Part shown: positions 26,988 to 34,092 of the stretch, piece after piece | Numbering within the stretch: the stretch's first letter is position 1 | Layout: each line of letters begins with the position of its first letter | DNA from: a virus | Strand: one strand, 5' to 3' | DNA length: 40,166 nt | Virus record (IMG/VR): IMGVR_UViG_3300020394_000646 | Span: 1 to 40,166 of that record | Program-made: the position numbers and the translations under genes | Notes under the pieces: model-generated | The model's input: only the letters and a program-made list of their open reading frames with translations | What the model was told of the DNA's origin: nothing | The model's database searches: none

Positions 26988-27887
26988 GTGCCATGCTATA
27001 TAATTCAAATCTCTTATACTATGGTTGACGTCAATGTCTACGATGGTCTAATCAGTGAAGACATGCACAGCTCAATGTATGATTGGGCACAGAACGTTAG
27101 CTGGTACTGTAAATGGATAGGCATGACCCATTTACTAGACAAGAAAAAGAAACTACTCAGAACAGGAGAACCGAGGAGAGTTTCGATTCAGGAATACATA
27201 CCTGAACTATCAGGTAAAAGTAGTAGTAAACATGTGTTAGGTGCTGAAACCTCAATAGAGGATATGATAGCACTATTCAGGTTTTCAATGTACAGACACC
27301 CAATTGGGTGGAGCAATGAATCTGTACAAAATCATTGCAAAGAAGCATGGAATATATTCACGTCTATAAACAATCAATTATTTGATGGTAAAGCAACACT
27401 GGATGCTGGGCTGAAGGAAGCGATAACTGGTTTATCAGGACCTACTGGTTATTTTATATCTGGTAAGTCATATTACGATAAGTATAACATAGAAAAGACT
27501 GACGCTGCTGGAGGATTCACCTGCTACCTGAATGGTCGTTCTACTGACCCTATGAAGAATGATAGGATAGGTCAGAGAAGTGGTCAAATGCACAAGGACA
27601 CTGATCCAAGAGCAAAAGATGATGACCCATACTATACAGTACTATTCGTATTGAATAAAGAATGGCATCCTGATTGGGGAGGAGAGATAACATTTTTTAA
27701 TGAAGAGGATACAGGTGCTAAACATTGGAAGCGTGGCTATAACTTAGGTTGGCCGGATAAAGTGGTTGGTAATAAACCAGGTCGTATTATAGTATACAAA
27801 CATAATACCACTCATATTTCAGCACCACCACGCATTACTGCTCCTGAAATTACTCAAAGATTAGCATTTAGAATAAAGGTAGTATAA
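26988..27887 (+). CDS. 2OG-Fe(II) oxygenase among fibre genes (299 aa)
   Basis: Iron and co-substrate ligands of the prolyl-hydroxylase-like family are visible: H202-x-D204 in GQMHKDTDP, the strand YYTVLFVLNKEW and WGGEITFF (about 230-237), PGRIIVY (264-270), the distal H276 in NTTHIS, and R291 in QRLAFRI. The N-terminal 190 residues are mostly helical and not recognised. The true start is uncertain: ATG at 26988 or the in-frame ATG at 27021 (MVDVNVYDG), neither with a convincing ribosome-binding site. A late promoter inside its 3' end serves the next fibre gene. A role in modifying a virion protein or host glycan is possible but not shown. Confidence 0.72.
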   Translation: MPCYIIQISYTMVDVNVYDGLISEDMHSSMYDWAQNVSWYCKWIGMTHLLDKKKKLLRTGEPRRVSIQEYIPELSGKSSSKHVLGAETSIEDMIALFRFSMYRHPIGWSNESVQNHCKEAWNIFTSINNQLFDGKATLDAGLKEAITGLSGPTGYFISGKSYYDKYNIEKTDAAGGFTCYLNGRSTDPMKNDRIGQRSGQMHKDTDPRAKDDDPYYTVLFVLNKEWHPDWGGEITFFNEEDTGAKHWKRGYNLGWPDKVVGNKPGRIIVYKHNTTHISAPPRITAPEITQRLAFRIKVV

Positions 27888-27890
27888 ATA
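27883..27890 (+). promoter_or_regulatory. T4-type late promoter (TATAAATA) for the 1006-aa fibre
   Basis: An exact TATAAATA overlapping the stop codon of the oxygenase gene, 31 nt before the ATG at 27922. It shows that the fibre gene can be expressed independently of the genes upstream. Confidence 0.72.
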
Positions 27891-27921
27891 GGAATAGTAA
27901 TAACTTAGGGTATAATAACTT

Positions 27922-30900
27922 ATGTCTAGGGCAAGAGAACTAGCCAAGGTTGGTGGAAAGAATCAACAAGTTGTGGCGGGTCTTTCCTCACACGTTGGTG
28001 TATCAACTTTTGCTTCTGATGTTTTTATGTACAGTAACCTTGAAGTTACTGGTACGACTACCTTCAACGGAGGCACACTAACTTTAGGGGATGCGAACAC
28101 TGATAATATTGTCTTTGGTGGTGAAGTAGATTCACATATTATTCCTGATGATGATGGCACATATAATTTAGGTTCAGCTACTAAAGAGTGGAACAACCTT
28201 TTCGTTGACGGTACTGCAAACATCGATGCATTACTGGCAGACACAGCAAAAATCGGAGACCTTACCGATAATAGGGTCGTTATCGCAGGTTCATCTGGGG
28301 AACTAGAGGACAGTGGTAATCTAACCTTTGATGGGTCAATCCTAACAACTACTAACATAGTAGTAACAGGAGACACAGATTTAGGAAATGCAACAAGTGA
28401 TACTATAACAGCAACAGGTCGTTTTGATAGTGACTTGACTCCTAGCACAGACGGAGCAAGAGACTTAGGACAATCTGATCTAGAATGGCAAGATTTATTC
28501 ATAGATGGTACTGCAAAGATTGACACACTAACTGTTGACGAGAATGCAACAGTAGCTGGAAACCTAACGGTTACTGGCAATGGCGTGATCAATGGTAACG
28601 TAGATCTAGGAAACGCAACGAGTGATACTATAACAGCAACAGGTCGTTTTGATAGTGACCTAGTTCCTAGCTCAGATAACGCTAGAGACTTAGGTGCTTC
28701 TGGTTTAGAATGGAAAGATTTATATATTGATGGCACAGCAAATATAGACACACTTGTAGCAGATACAGCAAAAGTATCTGACCTAACAGCAGGGAGAGTT
28801 GTCTTAGCTGGTACATCAGGAGAGATCGAAGATAGTGGTAATCTAACCTTTAGTAGTGGAGTCCTTACTACCACTGAGTTAGATGTGACTGGAGGAATAG
28901 TTATAACGGGAGGTTCCACATTATCACACGTGAATGCTTCGGGTGTTGGTACTATAACTCAGTTAGTATCCACAACTGCAACAGTTGGTGCTGGGCTTAC
29001 TGTTACTGGTGCGATAGACGGTAACGGTGGAGCAAACATCTCTGGAGCAGAGACAGTTCTATCTTCAGCAACAGTTAGTGACCTAACAAACAATCGTGTT
29101 GTTATAGCGGGTTCATCTGGTGCATTAGAAGATTCAGGCAACCTAACATTTGACGGTTCAACACTAACAGTCAATGGAAGTATTGATCTAAGTGGAAACA
29201 TAGATGTAGATGGCACTACAAACTTAGATGCTGTAGACATTGACGGTGCTGTTGACATGGCATCTTCCCTAACACTAGCAGGAAATGCTGACTTCAACGG
29301 AAACTTAGATGTAGATGGTACTTCTAATTTAGATGCTGTAGACATTGACGGTGCTGTTGACATGGCATCTACGCTAACTCTAGCAGGGAACGCTGATTTC
29401 AATGGAAACCTAGACGTTGATGGTACTACAAACTTAGATGCTGTTGATATAGATGGTGCGGTTGACATGGCATCATCATTGACATTGGCAGGAAATGCTG
29501 ACTTCAATGGAAACTTAGACGTTGATGGTACTACAAACTTAGATGGTACTAACATAGCTGGAGCTCTAGCGGTTTCAGGATCTGCAACTGTCGATAACTT
29601 ATCACTTGATGGTAATACTATTACAACATCATCTGGTAATCTTACGATAGACTCGAATGGTGGTACTACAACTATCAACGACAACGCTATCATTTCAGGT
29701 AACCTGACTGTAAATGGAACGACTACTACAATCAATTCTACTACGGTAAACATTGATGATAAGAACTTCCAAGTTGCTACAGGAGCTGCTGATGATGCAG
29801 CTGCTGACGGTGCAGGATTCACAGTTGACTCTGGAGACGGAGATAAAACATGGAACTTTGAAGCAACAGGCGATAACTGGGGTTCTTCAGAGAACATCAA
29901 CCTAGCATCAGGTAAGGTATTGAAGGTAAATAATACTTCAATATTGAGTGCTACAACACTTGGCTCATCTGTTGTATCATCATCACTAACAAGTCTTGGT
30001 ACTATAGGAACTGGTGTTTGGCAGGGAACTGCAATCAATGACACATACCTCGGAACAATCGACAATGCGAATAAGGTTTCCTTATCAGCGTTGAACATTG
30101 ACGGTGGTACAGATATTGGTGCTGCACTAGCAAACACTGACGAGATCATCGTTGATGATGGTGGTGGTGGAACCAATAGACGTTGTGATATGAGTAGAGT
30201 CAAGACATACATCTATGGTGCTATGTCTGGAGACGCTACCGCTTCATCAGGTGGTGCGGTTACACTTGCAAACTCAGGTGTATCTGCCGGAACAGTTGGT
30301 TCTTCAACTGCAATCCCAATCATTACTGTTGATGCTAAAGGTCGTGTAACAAACACCTCAACAACAGCAGTTGATAGCACAACAATCGCAAACGGTTCGG
30401 CATCAGTTGCAGTTGCAAGTAATGGCCCTATCACATCGACAGGAAACCATGACTTTACCGCAGGTATTGATGTTACTGGTAACATAACTGTATCTGGTAC
30501 AGTGGACGGTAGAGATGTAGCAAGTGATGGATCAAAATTAGACGGAATTGAAGCGGGGGCTACCGCAGATCAGACAGCATCGCAAATCTTGACACTTATC
30601 AAGACTGTTGACGGAGCTGGATCAGGTCTTGATGCTGATACTCTTGATGGTATCAGTTCTGCTTCCTTCTTAAGATCAGATGCTTCCGATACATTTACTG
30701 GTACGTTGACAGTTTCAGGTAATATATTACCAAACGCCAACGGTACTCGTGATTTAGGAGCATCGGGTACAAGATGGGCAAACGTCTACAGTTCTGACTT
30801 AGACTTATCCAACGAAGCCAAGGGTGGAAACACCATTGATGGCTCTTGGGGTTCTTACCTTATCGAAGAGGGTGAGGAACATCTTTATCTTACTAACAGA

Positions 30901-30942
30901 AGAAGTGGTAAGAAGTATAAGTTTATGCTAGAAGAAGTCTAG
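27922..30942 (+). CDS. Repeat-built tail fibre protein (1006 aa)
   Basis: An N-terminal cap (MSRARELAKVGGKNQQVVAG) precedes a shaft made of repeated beta modules. These include three copies of a roughly 30-residue module beginning DLTxxRVVxAGxSG, two copies of a DLGNATSDTITATGRFDSDL block, and three 35-residue tandem units (NLDVDGTTNLDAVDIDGAVD, then MASSLTLAGNADFNG). A SAGTVGSSTAIPIITVDAKG module near residue 790 recurs at the start of the next gene, DGRDVASDGSKLDGIEAGA lies near 860, and the final 73 residues match the end of the 627-aa fibre. Composition is Gly/Asp/Thr/Asn rich with almost no cysteine. A trimeric beta-structured long tail fibre is the best reading. Confidence 0.8.
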   Translation: MSRARELAKVGGKNQQVVAGLSSHVGVSTFASDVFMYSNLEVTGTTTFNGGTLTLGDANTDNIVFGGEVDSHIIPDDDGTYNLGSATKEWNNLFVDGTANIDALLADTAKIGDLTDNRVVIAGSSGELEDSGNLTFDGSILTTTNIVVTGDTDLGNATSDTITATGRFDSDLTPSTDGARDLGQSDLEWQDLFIDGTAKIDTLTVDENATVAGNLTVTGNGVINGNVDLGNATSDTITATGRFDSDLVPSSDNARDLGASGLEWKDLYIDGTANIDTLVADTAKVSDLTAGRVVLAGTSGEIEDSGNLTFSSGVLTTTELDVTGGIVITGGSTLSHVNASGVGTITQLVSTTATVGAGLTVTGAIDGNGGANISGAETVLSSATVSDLTNNRVVIAGSSGALEDSGNLTFDGSTLTVNGSIDLSGNIDVDGTTNLDAVDIDGAVDMASSLTLAGNADFNGNLDVDGTSNLDAVDIDGAVDMASTLTLAGNADFNGNLDVDGTTNLDAVDIDGAVDMASSLTLAGNADFNGNLDVDGTTNLDGTNIAGALAVSGSATVDNLSLDGNTITTSSGNLTIDSNGGTTTINDNAIISGNLTVNGTTTTINSTTVNIDDKNFQVATGAADDAAADGAGFTVDSGDGDKTWNFEATGDNWGSSENINLASGKVLKVNNTSILSATTLGSSVVSSSLTSLGTIGTGVWQGTAINDTYLGTIDNANKVSLSALNIDGGTDIGAALANTDEIIVDDGGGGTNRRCDMSRVKTYIYGAMSGDATASSGGAVTLANSGVSAGTVGSSTAIPIITVDAKGRVTNTSTTAVDSTTIANGSASVAVASNGPITSTGNHDFTAGIDVTGNITVSGTVDGRDVASDGSKLDGIEAGATADQTASQILTLIKTVDGAGSGLDADTLDGISSASFLRSDASDTFTGTLTVSGNILPNANGTRDLGASGTRWANVYSSDLDLSNEAKGGNTIDGSWGSYLIEEGEEHLYLTNRRSGKKYKFMLEEV
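28258..29169 (+). repeat. Three dispersed copies of a 30-residue fibre module
   Basis: Copies at 28258-28347, 28780-28869 and 29080-29169 all encode DLT-x-x-RVV-x-AG-x-SG-x-x-EDSGNLTF. A diverged fourth copy lies in the giant fibre gene at 21338. Confidence 0.8.
28382..28659 (+). repeat. 53-nt near-identical direct repeat pair
   Basis: Copies at 28382-28434 and 28607-28659 differ at only two bases by hand comparison, and encode LGNATSDTITATGRFDSD. High DNA identity compared with other modules suggests recent duplication or gene conversion. Confidence 0.85.
29197..29541 (+). repeat. Three 105-nt tandem repeats plus a partial fourth
   Basis: Units at 29197-29301, 29302-29406 and 29407-29511, then a partial unit to about 29541. 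Each encodes 35 residues with the period N-[IL]-DVDGT-x-NLDAVDIDGAVDMAS. Protein units are nearly identical while many third codon positions differ. Confidence 0.9.
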
Positions 30943-30952
30943 TATTTACCGC

Positions 30953-30959
30953 CTAAATA
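30953..30959 (+). promoter_or_regulatory. T4-type late promoter (CTAAATA) with Shine-Dalgarno
   Basis: CTAAATA in the gap after the 1006-aa fibre gene, followed by AAGGAG at 30967-30972 and the ATG at 30984. A textbook late-gene leader. Confidence 0.7.
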
Positions 30960-30983
30960 GTAACACAAGGAGATTAGAAATCA

Positions 30984-31796
30984 ATGGCTCTATACGGTAC
31001 TGGGTCAAACGTAAACCAAACAACCGACGTAAGTGCCGGTAACTACGGTTCTGCGTCAGCAGTTCCCATAATTACGGTTGATTCAGATAAAAGAATAAGT
31101 GCGATCAATACCGCAAGTATCGTTCTTGACGCTACGGTCAACGCTAACGCTAGTGTTGGAGACGTAGGTACATACGCATTCTTACAACAATCAGGTGCTG
31201 AGAACTCAGCAACTAACCCCGGCTCAACAGTAGCAGGGTCATCACTACGTTATAGTGATGCAACAGGAAGAAAATCAAACTCAGCACCTTCGGGTAACTG
31301 GCGTTGCATGGGTTATGATTCAGGTGCTGCACTCGTGAACTCAGGTTCAGGTACTGGTTCTGGTTCGGGTTCTGGTAACGTATCTGCTAACCCTAGTGGA
31401 AACTTATCGTTACAAGGTGGTAATGTTCAAGGTAACACCTCATTATCTTCGGGTAATATTCATGGTAACTTACAGGGTAACTTGCAAGGTGGTAATGTTC
31501 AAGGTAACACAAACGTAAACGTCGCTGGTAATATACAAGGTGGTAAAGGTGGTTCATATAACGTGAACCGAGGAGTTCCAACTGGACACTTAGCAGTTGG
31601 TGGTTCTGTAAACGTGGGTGGAGAAAACGTAGGTGTTGGTGGTAACGTAACAACTGAAAACTTAGCTGTTACTGGTAATATACCAACAGATAACTTGACA
31701 ATCAACGGTACTGCTTCTGTAAACGTCACAGTGAACTCAGTCACAGTCAACACAACTGTTGCTTACAGTTCTACTTTATGGTTACGTTACTCATAA
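30984..31796 (+). CDS. Gly/Asn-rich putative adhesin or fibre-tip protein (270 aa)
   Basis: Residues 1-50 (DVSAGNYGSASAVPIITVDS) share a module with the 1006-aa fibre just upstream. After a globular part with RCMGYDSG near residue 110, the protein turns extremely Gly/Asn/Ser rich. GSGTGSGSGSGNVS leads into irregular repeats such as GGNVQGNTSLSSGNIHGNLQ and GGKGG, then GGSVNVGGENVGVGGN and a Thr/Val/Asn beta-like end (NVTVNSVTVNTTVAYSS). No enzyme motif is seen. The composition recalls glycine-rich distal adhesins such as the T-even gp38 type, but no homology is claimed. It has its own late promoter and strong ribosome-binding site. A receptor-binding tip is the best inference. Confidence 0.6.
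   Translation: MALYGTGSNVNQTTDVSAGNYGSASAVPIITVDSDKRISAINTASIVLDATVNANASVGDVGTYAFLQQSGAENSATNPGSTVAGSSLRYSDATGRKSNSAPSGNWRCMGYDSGAALVNSGSGTGSGSGSGNVSANPSGNLSLQGGNVQGNTSLSSGNIHGNLQGNLQGGNVQGNTNVNVAGNIQGGKGGSYNVNRGVPTGHLAVGGSVNVGGENVGVGGNVTTENLAVTGNIPTDNLTINGTASVNVTVNSVTVNTTVAYSSTLWLRYS
31413..31510 (+). repeat. 26-nt perfect direct repeat in the adhesin gene
   Basis: Two identical 26-nt copies at 31413-31438 and 31485-31510, 72 nt (24 codons) apart, encode QGGNVQGNT. They keep the reading frame, so recombination between them would delete exactly 24 residues. Confidence 0.88.
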
Positions 31797-31799
31797 ATA
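31792..31799 (+). promoter_or_regulatory. T4-type late promoter (CATAAATA) with Shine-Dalgarno
   Basis: CATAAATA overlaps the adhesin stop codon. GGAGG at 31804-31808 precedes the ATG at 31820. Seven of eight bases match TATAAATA. Confidence 0.68.
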
Positions 31800-31819
31800 C
31801 TACGGAGGCATAAAAACAA

Positions 31820-32224
31820 ATGGCAACTAATTACGAAATAGCAGCAGCAAGAAATCCTAAGTGGTCAAATCCTGAGAAGAACATGATTGACTTGGAAGTT
31901 GATTTTGCTCCTCTTGACGAAGATTGGGTTCCTTATACTTGTTCTCCAACTGACGTTGTAGATCATTCGAGGACATTATATACAAATGCTTTAGCAGGGC
32001 AATATGGTACTATAGCAGATTATGAACATCATACGTTATGGACACCATACTACGAAGATAGTATTGAAGTTTCTACTGAAGGTTTAGTTCAGCTACTACT
32101 TGAGAAAGGAGTATTATCTGACGATGAAGTTGATAGTATATTGATAGAGAAAACAGAGCATGTAGGATATTATCGTACCACAACTGACGGTACAGACAGG
32201 CAATGGGGTGGTGGAATGGCGTAA
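31820..32224 (+). CDS. Fibre-associated small protein, possible fibre assembly factor (134 aa)
   Basis: Not firmly recognised. The central block EDWVPYTCSPTDVVDHSRTL followed by YTNALAGQYGTIADY resembles small proteins encoded after phage tail fibres that often serve in fibre assembly or as virion parts. The remainder is acidic, with a C-terminal helix (STEGLVQLLLEKGVLSDDEV) and the end DRQWGGGMA. It has its own late promoter and a strong GGAGG site, so it is a late gene made in quantity. It is the last gene of the fibre block. Confidence 0.55.
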   Translation: MATNYEIAAARNPKWSNPEKNMIDLEVDFAPLDEDWVPYTCSPTDVVDHSRTLYTNALAGQYGTIADYEHHTLWTPYYEDSIEVSTEGLVQLLLEKGVLSDDEVDSILIEKTEHVGYYRTTTDGTDRQWGGGMA

Positions 32225-32245
32225 CGTTGCGTCTTCTTTTTCGTT

Positions 32246-33229
32246 ATGGCACAACAATCTGATAAATGGCATCATACCATGTCGAGGTATTTGGGTCAAA
32301 ACCCTGATACCTCGTTTTTATTTGGAATTTTACCTGGCGTATGTCGTGAAGCAATAGGTCGACCTGACTTCCTTTATACCAACCAGCAAGCATTTCGCAG
32401 CGATAAGGTTTATACATGGTCAAAACATCATCATGATAAGATAAAGAGTAATAGATTTACTAAAGTACAGAGTTATTATGGTACAGCACCATTTCTGTGG
32501 GAACTGGGCAGAGCTGCGATCCAAGCCCAGCAGCGAGAACCTGAAGGGTCGTTATTCTTTTTACCACGAGACGATCAAGTTACCATAAGAGACGAGTCTT
32601 ATAAAGAAGTAGAACAACTACTTCATGATGCTCCGAAGCCCAGATCCGTCCTGCTGCCGTGGCGGAAGTGTGATATATGGAAACAATGGGAACTTATTAA
32701 CATACCAGAGGATTATACTATGATACAAATGAGTAATCCTATCATACGACAAGAAACTCTTAGTAAGTTATTCCTGAAGCACCAGCACATCTACATTCCC
32801 TGGCCAGGCACTGACATATATTATGGTGGTTTCTTACAAAAAGATGTAATAATATACGATAACATAAAACAATATAGGACTAAACAAAAGCATGAAATGG
32901 AGCGAGAAATGGAAGTTGTGCTGAATCATCTGAAGTGGGGATATGATTATCTTACCAAGAAGCAAAAAGATTTCTTTGAGTGGACTTGCGGCTGGCAGCG
33001 GCTCGATCCAGGTGACAGATCACACATGGTCACTACATTTCTAGGACTTGATGTAATAAAGAGTCCTATAGTACTATTCAATGACTTACAACAACATGGA
33101 TTCTTAGAACCGGATCGAGTTTTTCACCAGCAGGAAAGTTGGGAACAAGCATACGAGTGGATATTATCCCATAAACCAAAGGATTATAGTATAACAACTG
33201 AAGGTAAAAGTATGTTTGAGTTACTCTAA
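32246..33229 (+). CDS. Putative GT-B-like glycosyltransferase or surface-carbohydrate protein (327 aa)
   Basis: No firm family hit by eye. The order of features fits GT-B-like surface-carbohydrate enzymes: YYGTAPFLWELGRAA, the strand SLFFLPRDDQ, PKPRSVLLPWRKCDIW, then IYIPWPGTDIYYGGFLQKDV followed by IIYD. The last block resembles the common 'SN-x-x-GT-x-x-FYA-x-x-LGKPVI' acceptor-domain pattern. The C-terminal third (residues about 205-320) is helical and Trp-rich. The gene starts 22 nt after the fibre-associated gene without a clear ribosome-binding site and overlaps the convergent SIS-HAD gene by 4 nt. Its place beside sugar-activation genes supports a carbohydrate role, but this is inference. 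Confidence 0.45.
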   Translation: MAQQSDKWHHTMSRYLGQNPDTSFLFGILPGVCREAIGRPDFLYTNQQAFRSDKVYTWSKHHHDKIKSNRFTKVQSYYGTAPFLWELGRAAIQAQQREPEGSLFFLPRDDQVTIRDESYKEVEQLLHDAPKPRSVLLPWRKCDIWKQWELINIPEDYTMIQMSNPIIRQETLSKLFLKHQHIYIPWPGTDIYYGGFLQKDVIIYDNIKQYRTKQKHEMEREMEVVLNHLKWGYDYLTKKQKDFFEWTCGWQRLDPGDRSHMVTTFLGLDVIKSPIVLFNDLQQHGFLEPDRVFHQQESWEQAYEWILSHKPKDYSITTEGKSMFELL

Positions 33230-34092
33230 TCTAAAAAATTATCACCTGCACCACGGTCATCAATATATTTGTTTGCTCTAGGTTTACCAAAGAACAACTT
33301 ATGGTACTTTACACCCCACTTCTTAAGTTGTGCTTCGGTTCTTGATCTGCAATGGTAATCGGCTTCGGCCTGCTGGGCTATAATATCCTGAGGATACCTT
33401 GAAGTACTATGAATGAACCCTCTTGCTGTCATAAGATATATTGTATAACCATTATCGTACCATTCATTTACTTTAGCAATTCTATCAAGTCGAGGAACTG
33501 CTGACCATGGACTACCATCATGAGGTTCAGTCAGTGTGCCATCTATATCAATACAATATATGTCATCTCTTTTTTCTGTTATATCATCATAAGTTGTTCC
33601 ATCACGTGACTCAACATTATGAGGCAACAACGGTAGTTCCCAGCCGCCAGCGGCTATCATCAAATATATTGCAGACAGAGCATTTATCTCAAACTCATGG
33701 TAATATAAACTGTTTATGGTAATAGTATCAAGAACAGGGTGTTCTTCTGGAGCAATGAGCAGTACGGGGACACCGACTCTTTCCAACGCCACCACCATAG
33801 GACTATTGATACGACAAGTAATACCTATAATAAGATCAGCATTTGTACAGGCATAATCTAACCAATTCTTCTTCCAGTCTCCATCTCCACCTAATGCTGT
33901 TGTATTGATAGCATCAGGAGCAAAACAAAATTTATTTGTATGACGATATATGTCACTCGCCATGTGTTGAGCAATCGCAAGATTACCACCATTACCAATC
34001 AAAGCAATACGATTTGATTTTTTTAGATAATTTGCTCCTAGTTGGATTCCCTTTGCATTTGTAGCAACCATTCTACCTCTTGTATGTGCCAT
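33226..34092 (-). CDS. SIS-domain (GmhA-like) fused to HAD phosphatase
   Basis: Residues about 10-165 look like a phosphosugar-isomerase SIS domain of the phosphoheptose isomerase type: IALIGNGGNLAIAQHMASDI, then INTTALGGDGDW and ADLIIGITCRINSP. Residues about 175-288 form a HAD phosphatase of the capsule-biosynthesis type: CIDIDGTLTEP (nucleophile DxD), IYLMTARG (motif II) and FFGKPRANKYIDDRG (motif III lysine and acidic pair). The SIS part departs from GmhA: GGS is GGN, the STSGNS loop is TCRINS, and the C-terminal histidines are not visible, so isomerase activity is doubtful. The start at 34092 overlaps kdsB by 55 nt; an in-frame ATG at 34071 is an alternative. Last gene of the minus operon. 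Confidence 0.72.
   Translation of the reverse strand: MAHTRGRMVATNAKGIQLGANYLKKSNRIALIGNGGNLAIAQHMASDIYRHTNKFCFAPDAINTTALGGDGDWKKNWLDYACTNADLIIGITCRINSPMVVALERVGVPVLLIAPEEHPVLDTITINSLYYHEFEINALSAIYLMIAAGGWELPLLPHNVESRDGTTYDDITEKRDDIYCIDIDGTLTEPHDGSPWSAVPRLDRIAKVNEWYDNGYTIYLMTARGFIHSTSRYPQDIIAQQAEADYHCRSRTEAQLKKWGVKYHKLFFGKPRANKYIDDRGAGDNFLD

Noticed and set aside
27015-27020. TATACT box just before the alternative oxygenase start at 27021
   Set aside because: It directly abuts the ATG, leaving no room for a transcript start and leader.
27963-28919. A 318-codon minus-strand open frame opposite the same fibre
   Set aside because: Same reason: low-complexity Ser/Val/Pro product and no ribosome-binding site; the plus-strand fibre explains the region.
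29197-29541. Regular repeats that could suggest a CRISPR array
   Set aside because: The units are 105 nt, tandem with no spacers, and encode in-frame protein repeats.
28959-30212. A 417-codon open frame on the minus strand opposite the 1006-aa fibre
   Set aside because: Its product is a Val/Ser/Pro-rich mirror of the fibre repeats, without start signals. Long antisense frames are expected opposite Gly/Asp/Thr/Asn-rich repeat genes.
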